Below are positions 1-5,837 of a DNA stretch of 6,071 nucleotides, piece after piece (the stretch's first letter is position 1; every line of letters begins with the position of its first letter). Origin of the DNA: Phytoactinopolyspora endophytica (lineage in GTDB: Bacteria; Actinomycetota; Actinomycetes; Jiangellales; Jiangellaceae); assembly GCF_004138495.1 (NCBI RefSeq), contig NZ_ML142849.1:661126-667196 (forward strand), in the 5' to 3' direction. A model generated the notes under the pieces. The model saw nothing but the letters and a program-made list of their open reading frames with translations, did no database searches and had not been told where the DNA came from. A program made the translations under genes and the position numbers.

Positions 1-2511
1 CCGCGTCGCTGGGAGATCCTGCACGCCATCGGCCGGGCGCTGGACGCCGTCGACCTGCAGGACGTCAACGCCACCGCGGCCGCCGCCCGTGAGGTGCTCG
101 CCCCGGCACTGGCCGCCCCGGCGAACGCCTCGGCGCACCAGGTGTCCGCCGTCGGGCACGCGCACATCGACTCGGCCTGGCTGTGGCCACTGCGCGAGAC
201 GGTGCGCAAGGTGGCCCGCACCGCGTCGAACACGGTGAACCTCATGGACGAGCACCCTGAGTACGTCTTCGCCATGTCCCAGGCGCAGCAGCTGGCCTGG
301 ATCAAGGAGCACCGCACCGAGGTCTTCGACCGGGTCAAGGAGAAGATCGCCGACGGCCAGTTCATCCCGGTGGGCGGCATGTGGGTCGAAGCCGACACCA
401 ACATGCCCGGCGGCGAGGCGATGGCGCGACAGTTCGTCTACGGCAAGCGGTTCTTCGCCGAGGAGTTCGGCATCGAGACCGAGGAGGTCTGGCTGCCCGA
501 CTCGTTCGGCTACTCCGCCGCGCTCCCCCAGCTGGTCCGGCTGTCCCGGTCGCGCTGGTTCCTGACCCAGAAGATCTCCTGGTCGCAGTCGAACAGGTTC
601 CCGCACCACTCGTTCTGGTGGGAAGGGCTCGACGGCACCCGCGTCTTCACCCACTTCCCGCCGGTGGACACCTACAACAGCGAGTTCTCCGGCAAGGAGA
701 TGGCGCACCTGGTGCGCAACTTCCGGGACAAGGGCGCGGCCCGCCGGTCGCTGGTGCCGTTCGGCTACGGCGACGGCGGCGGTGGCGCCACCCGGGAGAT
801 GCTCGCCCGCGCCGCCCGGCTGCGCGATCTGGAGGGCTCGCCGCAGGTCACCATCGAGCCACCTGCCCAGTTCTTCGCCAAGGCCGAGGCGGACTATCCG
901 AACGCACCGGTGTGGCTCGGCGAGCTCTACCTGGAGTATCACCGCGGCACCTACACCTCGCAGGCCAAGACCAAACAGGGGAACCGCCGCAGCGAGCATC
1001 TGCTCCGCGAGGCCGAGCTCTGGGCCGCCACCGCATCTGTCCGCGCTGGGTTCGCCTACCCGCACGAGCAGCTCGACCGGCTGTGGAAGACCGTCCTGCT
1101 GCACCAGTTCCACGACATCCTGCCCGGCTCCTCGATCGCCTGGGTCCACCGCGAAGCGGCCGACACCTACGCCGCCGTCGCCGACGAGCTCACCAGCATC
1201 ATCACCGACGCCCAGCGTGCCCTGGCCGGCGACGGCAACCAACCGGTCATATTCAACGCCGCCGCACACGAACGCTCCGGCATCGCCGCCGGCGGCGCCC
1301 GGGTTGTCGGCGCGCCGGTTGACGGCGCACCGGTTGACGGCGCACCGGCAGCCGGCGCCACCATCACTGTCCAGCGTGGCGGAATCAGCAGCGTCGCGGA
1401 GTCCGGCAGCGATGACACCGTCAGCAGCGAACCCCACGACGGCGGGTGGATCCTGTCCAACGGGCAGCTGCGCGTCGTCGTCGATGCACGCGGCCTGGTG
1501 ACCTCCGTCGTCGAGCGCGAGACCGGGCGCGAGGCGATCGCTGCGGGCACCGCCGCGAATCTGCTCCAGCTCCACCCCGACCTGCCGATCCAGTACGACG
1601 CGTGGGACATCGAGTCGTACTATCGCAACACCGTCACTGACCTGACCGACGTCGAGACGCTGGACATCGTCAAGTCCACCGACGTCACCGTCCGCGTCAC
1701 CCGCCGGGTCGGCCAGTCGACGCTGGTCCAGAAGATCACGCTGCAGCCGGGCAGCCGGGTGGTCGACTTCAGCATCGACGCCGACTGGTACGAGACCGAG
1801 ACCCTGCTCAAGGCGGCGTTCCCGCTGGACGTACGGGCGGACGTCTCGTCGTCGGAGATCCAGTTCGGTCACGTCAAGCGGCCCACCCACACCAACACCT
1901 CGTGGGAGGCCGCCAAGTTCGAGATCTGCGCACACCGCTACCTGCACGTCGCCGAACCAGGCTGGGGCGCGGCGCTGGTGAACGACTCCACCTACGGCCA
2001 CGACGTCACCCGCGACGTGCGCGATGACGGCGGGACCACCACCACGGTGCGGCTGTCGCTGCTGCGTGCGCCCCGATTCCCCGACCCGGAGACCGACCAG
2101 GGCAGGCATTCGATGAGCTACGCCCTCGTCCCCGGCGCCCAGATCACCGACGCGGTCCGCGAGGGTTACCGCATCAACCTTCCGGAACGGGTTGTCGGCG
2201 GTTCACACGACGTGCTGCCGCTGATCACCATCGACAACGACGACGTGGTCGCGGAGGCCATCAAGCTCGCCGACGACGGTTCCGGCGACGTCGTGGTCCG
2301 GCTCTACGAGTCGGCCGGCGGGCAAGCCGCGGCACGGGTGACCACTGGGTTCCCGGTCTCTACAGCCACCACCACCGACCTCCTCGAACGCCCCGACAAC
2401 GGCGGGCAGCTGGACATCGAGCGCGACCCGGCCGATGCGACGTCCAGCGGCACGGTGCAGCTGCGCCTGCGCCCGTTCCAGATCCTCACGCTCCGCTTCG
2501 CCCGCACCTAG
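1..2511 (+). CDS. alpha-mannosidase, GH38 family, MAN2C1-like (5'-truncated by window edge)
   Basis: Retaining, metal-dependent exo-alpha-mannosidase, probably cytoplasmic, releasing terminal alpha-linked mannose from oligosaccharides. The frame is open from base 1, so the true start lies upstream; 836 codons are present, and relatives of about 1000 residues suggest some 150-200 are missing. Numbering from the first codon in the window: HAHIDSAWLWP carries the HxD zinc ligands (H55, D57); VWLPDSFGYS carries the expected nucleophile D167, also a metal ligand; FGYGDGGGG includes D258, a candidate acid/base by family comparison; the helical middle domain runs from about 312 to 395 (YHRGTYTS, then QFHDILPGS with ligand H371). 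The beta-rich C-terminal half follows from about 465 to the end. The order and wording of these motifs match cytosolic MAN2C1-type enzymes rather than Golgi/lysosomal ones. An in-frame repeat links the middle and C-terminal domains. No partner glycan gene is visible downstream, so the physiological substrate is unknown. Confidence 0.95.
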   Translation, partial: PRRWEILHAIGRALDAVDLQDVNATAAAAREVLAPALAAPANASAHQVSAVGHAHIDSAWLWPLRETVRKVARTASNTVNLMDEHPEYVFAMSQAQQLAWIKEHRTEVFDRVKEKIADGQFIPVGGMWVEADTNMPGGEAMARQFVYGKRFFAEEFGIETEEVWLPDSFGYSAALPQLVRLSRSRWFLTQKISWSQSNRFPHHSFWWEGLDGTRVFTHFPPVDTYNSEFSGKEMAHLVRNFRDKGAARRSLVPFGYGDGGGGATREMLARAARLRDLEGSPQVTIEPPAQFFAKAEADYPNAPVWLGELYLEYHRGTYTSQAKTKQGNRRSEHLLREAELWAATASVRAGFAYPHEQLDRLWKTVLLHQFHDILPGSSIAWVHREAADTYAAVADELTSIITDAQRALAGDGNQPVIFNAAAHERSGIAAGGARVVGAPVDGAPVDGAPAAGATITVQRGGISSVAESGSDDTVSSEPHDGGWILSNGQLRVVVDARGLVTSVVERETGREAIAAGTAANLLQLHPDLPIQYDAWDIESYYRNTVTDLTDVETLDIVKSTDVTVRVTRRVGQSTLVQKITLQPGSRVVDFSIDADWYETETLLKAAFPLDVRADVSSSEIQFGHVKRPTHTNTSWEAAKFEICAHRYLHVAEPGWGAALVNDSTYGHDVTRDVRDDGGTTTTVRLSLLRAPRFPDPETDQGRHSMSYALVPGAQITDAVREGYRINLPERVVGGSHDVLPLITIDNDDVVAEAIKLADDGSGDVVVRLYESAGGQAAARVTTGFPVSTATTTDLLERPDNGGQLDIERDPADATSSGTVQLRLRPFQILTLRFART
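1294..1353 (+). repeat. 15-bp in-frame tandem repeat in mannosidase linker
   Basis: Four consecutive 15-base units lie within the mannosidase gene. The two central units (1309-1323 and 1324-1338) differ at one base; the flanking units (1294-1308 and 1339-1353) are more degenerate. They encode the pentapeptides GARVV, GAPVD, GAPVD and GAPAA. The position, between the last helical-domain residues and the start of the beta-rich C-terminal half, suggests a flexible Gly/Ala/Pro linker that can change length by slippage without breaking the frame. Confidence 0.85.
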
Positions 2512-2542
2512 ACGGATTTCGCGAGGCTCGGTTCACCTCCGT

Positions 2543-2576
2543 TCCGGACGCCTGCGGCACGCCGTAGGCGTCCGGA
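2543..2576. terminator. hairpin between convergent genes, likely bidirectional terminator
   Basis: The arms are TCCGGACGCCTGCGGC (2543-2558) and GCCGTAGGCGTCCGGA (2561-2576), complementary at 15 of 16 positions around a two-base centre; the innermost pairs would open to make the loop. It lies 31 bases after the mannosidase stop and directly abuts the stop codon (2577-2579) of the minus-strand small gene. There is no long U-tract on either side, as is common for GC-rich actinobacterial terminators, so the terminator role is inferred from placement and stem strength. Confidence 0.7.
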
Positions 2577-2738
2577 TCAGCGAGCGGGTGACTGTCGAAC
2601 CTCGCCCATCGTCTCGGCCGCCTGGTAAGCCGCGGTCTCCGTTTCAATGCGGGTACGTGCGCGGTCACGCGCCTCGTCGCTAACGGGCCGCTTGGCCTTG
2701 ACATCTTCCCACTTGAGAAACGTTGTTTCAGAACTCAT
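2577..2738 (-). CDS. 53-aa protein resembling the N-terminal arm of HigA/XRE antitoxins, no HTH
   Basis: Small protein of uncertain function. I chose the ATG at 2738-2736 because GAGAGGA lies 12 bases upstream, although the frame stays open to 2918; the upstream extension is low-complexity and reads like translated intergenic DNA. The product is hydrophilic and mostly helical, with FLKWEDVKAKRPVSDEARDR near the start, then an Arg/Glu-rich helix and AAYQAAETMGEVRQ. From memory, the pattern (K/T)W(D/E)(D/E)(V/L)KA(K/R)RPV followed by an AY-x-x-AE helix opens HigA-type XRE antitoxins, which then continue with LTQ-type HTH residues. Here the frame stops exactly where the HTH would begin, against a terminator-like hairpin. 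It could be a remnant of such a gene or a complete small protein. No toxin gene is recognised beside it. No signal peptide or membrane segment is visible. Confidence 0.5.
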   Translation of the reverse strand: MSSETTFLKWEDVKAKRPVSDEARDRARTRIETETAAYQAAETMGEVRQSPAR

Positions 2739-2960
2739 CGCAGTTCGTAATCCTCTCAATGAAGATGGTGTTTGAGCGGTCGAAGGCTCGTTACGGCACG
2801 GCGCCGACAGTACTCTCCTGCTTTCGACATCGCATAGAGCATCGCCAGCGTCACCGGCCAGCCGACCGAGTGGGTGGTTCCACGTGGCCCTGCCCCGTGA
2901 CCGACCAGACCAATCCAAACGCTGTAAAAGTTAGTTGACTGGCTGCGTCAGAATAGGTCG

Positions 2961-3464
2961 GTGAGCAAGAAGAAGCGGACCAGCAAGGGCACACCCGCGA
3001 CCGTCGCGCTCGACCAGGCCGGCGTGCCGTACACAGCTCGCCCGTACGATCACAACCCCGACGCCGAGTCCTTCGGGCTGGAGGCGGCCGAACTCCTCGG
3101 GGTCGCGCCGGAACGGGTGTTCAAGACACTGATGGCCGAAGTCGACGGCGACCTTGTCATCGGCATCGTTCCGGTCTCCGGTTCGCTTGATCTCAAGGCG
3201 CTCGCCGCGGCCGTCGGCGGTAAACGTGCCGGCATGGCCGACGTCGCCACCGCGGAGCGGGTGACCGGGTACGTCGTCGGTGGGATCAGCCCGCTCGGAC
3301 AGCGCAGACGGTCACAGACCGTCCTCGACGACAGCGCACTCGGCTACGAGACCATCTACGTCTCCGGCGGGCGGCGCGGCCTGGACATCGAGCTGACGCC
3401 GGATGACTTGGTCAAGCTCACCGACGCCACGACTGCGCCGATCGGCCGCCCCACGTCCCCATGA
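2961..3464 (+). CDS. ybaK: YbaK/EbsC-family Cys-tRNA(Pro) deacylase
   Basis: Trans-acting aminoacyl-tRNA editing enzyme of the YbaK/ProX/INS superfamily. In characterised members it hydrolyses Cys-tRNA(Pro) made in error by prolyl-tRNA synthetase, in the cytoplasm. The 167-residue product aligns along its whole length with E. coli YbaK (159 residues): TPAT near the start, the PYDHNPDAESFG segment, VFKTL with the essential lysine (K55), VPVSGSLDLKALA, GYVVGGISPLGQ (residues 103-114), and the YVSGGRRGLDIEL segment near the end. The N-terminus adds a short Lys/Arg-rich tail. The start is GTG at 2961; no Shine-Dalgarno is evident. CAGAAT at 2949-2954 lies six bases before the start, so leaderless transcription is possible, but no matching -35 is seen (TTGACT at 2935-2940 is too close). 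The gene stands alone; its stop codon lies inside a large inverted repeat. Confidence 0.95.
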   Translation: MSKKKRTSKGTPATVALDQAGVPYTARPYDHNPDAESFGLEAAELLGVAPERVFKTLMAEVDGDLVIGIVPVSGSLDLKALAAAVGGKRAGMADVATAERVTGYVVGGISPLGQRRRSQTVLDDSALGYETIYVSGGRRGLDIELTPDDLVKLTDATTAPIGRPTSP

Positions 3465-3516
3465 TCATCAACCGCTGGACCCATCATGGCCGGTCCAACG
3501 GTTGATGATCATGGGG
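3457..3516. terminator. 60-bp inverted repeat overlapping the ybaK stop, possible bidirectional terminator or dispersed palindrome
   Basis: Two perfectly complementary 18-base arms, CCCCATGATCATCAACCG (3457-3474) and CGGTTGATGATCATGGGG (3499-3516). After one mismatch (C3475/A3498) the stem continues as TGGACC (3476-3481) with GGTCCA (3492-3497), leaving a 10-base loop. The left arm covers the last two sense codons and the TGA of ybaK. The element lies between convergent genes, 22 bases from the methyltransferase stop, so ending transcription from both sides is the simplest role. The length, perfect arms and the nested ATGATCAT palindrome in each arm also fit a repetitive intergenic palindrome. 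No clear U-tract follows. Confidence 0.7.
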
Positions 3517-3538
3517 CCAGTTTCCCGCGACTCAGGTC

Positions 3539-4408
3539 TTAGCGGATGGCGACGAGGACGTGGTCATCGCCGACCTGCCATAACGGGGCTGCGCTGACAT
3601 ATCCCGCCGCCGTCAACATCTCGATGTGGTCGGTCACGGTAAGCCCGTTGCCGTCATGACTGATGCCGTCGCCCGCGCTCTCAGCCGAACCGCCGTTGGC
3701 TGAGCGGCGCGCACCGTCCATGCCGGCGCCGTCACTGGCTGCGCTCGGCGTGAACTGGTCTCGTGCGGCAATCCAGTGCGCACGCTGCTGAGCGAGTCCA
3801 GCCAGCGCGGGCTCGGCGAGAATGTCGTCCCACCACGCCCGCCAGTCCTCGTTGTCCCGGACTCCAGCACGGTCGGCCCGCCGCTCGCGGACGACCATCG
3901 CCAACGTCTGCAGCCGCTGGTCGGACAGGCCGAGATGGTCACCGTTGACCAACACTCCTCCGGGCGCGGTCAGTGAGGCGAGGTCACGGTAGAGCTGCGC
4001 GAGGTGCTCTGAAGACAGCCAGTGCAGGGCGGTCGTCGACACAGCAGCGTGGATCACATCCGGGATGTGCGTCCGCCAGGATGCACCGGCCAAGTCGGCG
4101 TCCGCCCACTCGATGGCGTCGCCGTAGTGCACACGCCCCAGTCCGAGCAGCAGCGGATCCGAGTCGATGCCGATAATCCTCGCCTGCGGCAGGCGCTCAC
4201 GCAGGCGTGCCGAGAGAGAACCGGGCCCGCACCCGAGGTCGACGATGACCGGCGTCTCGACCTCATCCAGCGCCGCCTCCACCACGTCGGCGATCACCGC
4301 GAACCGTTCCTCACGATCTGCGATGTAGTGCTCCTGCTGAACGTCCCACCGCTGCATCCAGGTCTGAGCCAGGTCCGGCGAGACGATCGCCGTGTCACCG
4401 CTGTCCAC
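3539..4408 (-). CDS. class I SAM-dependent methyltransferase
   Basis: Small-molecule methyltransferase with a Rossmann fold; 289 residues from the chosen start. An N-terminal helical region (1-50) is followed by motif I VDLGCGPGS (56-64), the acidic residue ending beta-2 in IIGIDSD (D82), the motif III region EWADADL (100-106), and VSTTALHWL with TAPGGVLVNGDHLG in the second half of the fold. The HWL region and the C-terminal pattern HIEMLTAAGY...VLVAIR are shared with actinobacterial trans-aconitate-methyltransferase-like proteins, but the substrate cannot be read from sequence. Residues about 219-256 are a Gly/Ser/Ala/Asp-rich stretch that looks like an insertion. I chose GTG at 4408-4406 because GGAG (complement of 4417-4420) lies eight bases upstream and a good promoter is correctly spaced; the frame remains open much further, but that part only mirrors the opposite gene. 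Divergent from the CGNR regulator. Confidence 0.88.
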   Translation of the reverse strand: MDSGDTAIVSPDLAQTWMQRWDVQQEHYIADREERFAVIADVVEAALDEVETPVIVDLGCGPGSLSARLRERLPQARIIGIDSDPLLLGLGRVHYGDAIEWADADLAGASWRTHIPDVIHAAVSTTALHWLSSEHLAQLYRDLASLTAPGGVLVNGDHLGLSDQRLQTLAMVVRERRADRAGVRDNEDWRAWWDDILAEPALAGLAQQRAHWIAARDQFTPSAASDGAGMDGARRSANGGSAESAGDGISHDGNGLTVTDHIEMLTAAGYVSAAPLWQVGDDHVLVAIR

Positions 4409-4423
4409 TATCTGCACTCCGTT

Positions 4424-4447
4424 ACTGTCGATATCGTGATAGACAGT
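4424..4447. promoter_or_regulatory. imperfect 24-bp palindrome, candidate operator in the divergent promoter region
   Basis: ACTGTC (4424-4429) and GACAGT (4442-4447) are perfect inverted 6-base arms separated by 12 bases, with three further symmetrical pairs inside (4431/4440, 4432/4439, 4435/4436). An overlapping dyad TATC-GT-GATA (4432-4441) is offset by half a base. The site covers the predicted transcription start and early leader of the methyltransferase, where a repressor would block it. A further GACAGT half-site occurs early in the regulator gene (about 4490-4495). The binding protein is not known; the adjacent CGNR protein is an obvious candidate. Confidence 0.45.
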
Positions 4448-4451
4448 GATG

Positions 4452-4480
4452 ACACTATCCCCGAAAGGATGACTGGTCAA
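4452..4480 (-). promoter_or_regulatory. sigma-70/HrdB-type promoter for the methyltransferase
   Basis: Read on the minus strand: TTGACC (complement of 4475-4480), a 17-base spacer, then TAGTGT (complement of 4452-4457). This agrees well with the actinobacterial housekeeping consensus TTGACN-(16-18)-TANNNT. Transcription would begin near 4445, giving a leader of about 37 bases that contains the GGAG ribosome site. The -35 box lies just before and against the GTG start of the divergent regulator gene, so binding here could affect both genes. Confidence 0.65.
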
Positions 4481-5098
4481 GTGGACTTTGACAGTCACAC
4501 GAGTGATGTCGTGCGAGCCGCCGTAGGCGCAGTCAACCTGCTGACATCCGGATACATAGGCGGGCGAGAGTACTCCGCGGCACCGTCCACCGACGACGTC
4601 CGGGAGGTGCTGTACCCGCATCGAGCCGACCACACCTCCGACATCTCCGAATCGGATATCGACCAGCTCAGCGAGTACGCCAGTCGGTTGCGCAGCGTCT
4701 TCATCGCCGCCGACGACGGCCGGTTTGACGACGCGTGCGAGCAGACCAATGCACTTCTGAAGGAGACCCAGGCAGCCCCCGTGCTCGCCCGGCACGACGA
4801 CGAGCCCTGGCACCTGCACTTCCACGCGATCGACGCGGGCTGGGCGCGCAGCTGGGCTGCCTCCATGGCCACCGCGCTCGCCGTCGTACTGGGCAACCCG
4901 ATGTGTGATCGGCTCGGGGTGTGCACCGCGTCGGCGTGCGACCGCGTGTTCGTCGACACCTCTCGCAACGGGACGAAACGGTTCTGCTCGACCGCATGCC
5001 AGAACCGCGCAAAGGCCGCCGCCTTCCGAGCCCGCCAGCGCGCTGTCGATGCATCGGTGCAAGGATCCGTCCGGCACGTGCGCCAGGCTCACCTCTGA
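4481..5098 (+). CDS. CGNR-type zinc-finger transcriptional regulator (ABATE domain)
   Basis: Putative DNA-binding stress-type regulator with an N-terminal ABATE-like domain (about 1-140) and a C-terminal CGNR zinc finger (about 145-187). The finger reads C148-x4-C153, then DTSRNGTKRFCSTACQNRAK with C169 and C173; the eponymous CGNR appears as CQNR. A basic tail (AFRARQR) follows, typical of the family's nucleic-acid contact region. I chose GTG at 4481 (205 residues) because GAAAGGA lies at 4463-4469 with an 11-base gap, and MDFDSHTSDVVRAAV resembles family N-termini (F-D-S-H, then a hydrophobic helix with VNLLT). ATG at 4469 (touching the same AAGG) and GTG at 4436 are in-frame alternatives. 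Transcribed divergently from the methyltransferase across 72 bp, a layout often seen for a regulator and its target. Function by family only; ligand unknown. Confidence 0.85.
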   Translation: MDFDSHTSDVVRAAVGAVNLLTSGYIGGREYSAAPSTDDVREVLYPHRADHTSDISESDIDQLSEYASRLRSVFIAADDGRFDDACEQTNALLKETQAAPVLARHDDEPWHLHFHAIDAGWARSWAASMATALAVVLGNPMCDRLGVCTASACDRVFVDTSRNGTKRFCSTACQNRAKAAAFRARQRAVDASVQGSVRHVRQAHL

Positions 5099-5113
5099 GG
5101 CCCCGAGCGGTAT

Positions 5114-5155
5114 CGCCGACGATCGCTAGGGTGCGGACCACACCGATCGTCGGCG
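5114..5155. terminator. hairpin between convergent CGNR and YdbC genes
   Basis: CGCCGACGATCG (5114-5125) and CGATCGTCGGCG (5144-5155) form a perfect 12-bp stem. The 18-base loop can fold further through GTG (5131-5133) with CAC (5141-5143). It begins 16 bases after the CGNR stop and ends 20 bases before the stop of the converging YdbC-family gene; CTCTT follows on the plus strand. A shared bidirectional terminator is the likely role. Confidence 0.75.
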
Positions 5156-5175
5156 CTCTTGATGAACGACGAGCT

Positions 5176-5805
5176 CTACCCCAGCAGTTCAGCGCCCTGG
5201 AACGTCCATTCCGGCACGACCTGGATCAGCTCACCCGTGATCGAGGCGAGGTCATCCGCGGCTCCAGATCGCACTCGAAGATCGGGAAACATCTGCTCGA
5301 CGTACCGCTGATGGTCGGCGACCGAGCGCCACAGCGTCACCACCAGAAACTCGTTCTCCGCCTGCCGGGAGAAGCTGCCACCCAGCATGCCCTCAGCCAT
5401 CTCCATTCCCGGGTTCCACACGCGCTGCTGCACGTCGACGAAATGCTCCACCCGCTCCGGCCGGACGAAACAATGCGCCACCCGAATCGCACCTGCCGCT
5501 GTGAGCCGAGCCGGCAACGGGCGGGCGATGTCGCGTTGATGATCGAACATGCCCGCATGCGCGGAGGTATAGGTGCCGCGCTGATCGGCAGCGAGATCAT
5601 CGTGGGGTCCGGCCATGAACTCCTCGTACTTCTGCCGAGCCGTCCAGCAGCCAAGGATGTGCGCATGGTTTGACTGCTTCTGACCCCAACCGCCGACTTG
5701 GCCGAGGAGACCGGCCTGTTGTCCGCGCAGGCGGCTCCAGCCCTGTTGCCCCCGACCGAAGCCGACGGGATCGTGCACGTCACAGCTGAACCACTTCACC
5801 AACAC
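5176..5805 (-). CDS. YdbC-family protein (DUF4937)
   Basis: Cytoplasmic protein of unknown function, 209 residues. The N-terminal part (1-75) has the family hallmarks: MLVKWFSCDV, an F-x3-Q-x2-W helix, GLLGQVGGWGQ, HILGCW and the YEEFMAGPHDDLA helix. The second half (about 107-185) repeats the same plan: IRVAHCFVRPERVEHF, VWNPGM, ML.GSF, EFLVVTLWRS, HQRYVEQMFPDL. I therefore read it as two tandem ferredoxin-like (ABM/EthD-type) domains, an inference from the strand-helix-strand pattern and the W/H/F placement. Members with this fold include small monooxygenases and stress-related proteins, but no activity can be assigned here. The start is GTG at 5805-5803; no Shine-Dalgarno is present, but TAGAGT lies exactly six bases before it, which fits a leaderless mRNA. 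No operon partner is seen. Confidence 0.88.
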   Translation of the reverse strand: MLVKWFSCDVHDPVGFGRGQQGWSRLRGQQAGLLGQVGGWGQKQSNHAHILGCWTARQKYEEFMAGPHDDLAADQRGTYTSAHAGMFDHQRDIARPLPARLTAAGAIRVAHCFVRPERVEHFVDVQQRVWNPGMEMAEGMLGGSFSRQAENEFLVVTLWRSVADHQRYVEQMFPDLRVRSGAADDLASITGELIQVVPEWTFQGAELLG

Positions 5806-5811
5806 GCCGAC

Positions 5812-5837
5812 ACTCTACGAGGTGCCCGTACCGGGCA
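5812..5837 (-). promoter_or_regulatory. -10 box of a leaderless promoter with upstream palindrome for the YdbC-family gene
   Basis: On the minus strand TAGAGT (complement of 5812-5817) matches the actinobacterial -10 consensus TANNNT and is followed by six bases and the GTG start, so transcription would begin at or next to the start codon. No consensus -35 sits at normal spacing; TTGCCC is 15 bases upstream of the -10. The -35 zone instead holds a 15-bp palindrome, TGCCCG-TAC-CGGGCA (5823-5837), a candidate activator or repressor site. Confidence 0.5.

Noticed and set aside
381..1610. Long alternative frames within the mannosidase on both strands
   Set aside because: They are Arg/Pro/Ala-rich products of GC-biased codons in other frames; the GH38 frame carries all the conserved motifs.
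2739..2918. Longer start for the 53-residue minus-strand gene
   Set aside because: The added 60 residues are low-complexity and unrelated to the family pattern, while the internal ATG at 2738 has a GAGAGGA site upstream.
2739..2950. Possible toxin gene (HigB-like) upstream of the antitoxin-like small gene
   Set aside because: I read the minus-strand frames here; one is open for about 60 codons (ending near 2756) but has no good start and none of the RelE/HigB motifs.
2935..2954. TTGACT and CAGAAT as a promoter for ybaK
   Set aside because: They are only eight bases apart, too close for a sigma-70-type promoter; only the CAGAAT as a -10 box remains possible.
4022..4480. Long upstream in-frame extension of the CGNR regulator
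   Set aside because: It lies antisense to the methyltransferase coding sequence, and its translation has no family resemblance, whereas the part from 4481 matches CGNR-protein N-termini and has a ribosome site.
4495..4968. Minus-strand 157-codon frame opposite the CGNR gene
   Set aside because: It is a Ser/Arg-rich shadow; the sense strand holds a clear zinc finger.
4409..5092. N-terminal extension of the methyltransferase frame on the minus strand
   Set aside because: It mirrors the CGNR gene on the other strand and shows no domain; a promoter and GGAG site are correctly placed for the GTG at 4408.
4921..5673. Plus-strand 250-codon frame across the CGNR and YdbC genes
   Set aside because: It runs through a strong hairpin and antisense to the YdbC-family gene, and the product is Arg/Pro-rich with no recognisable domain.
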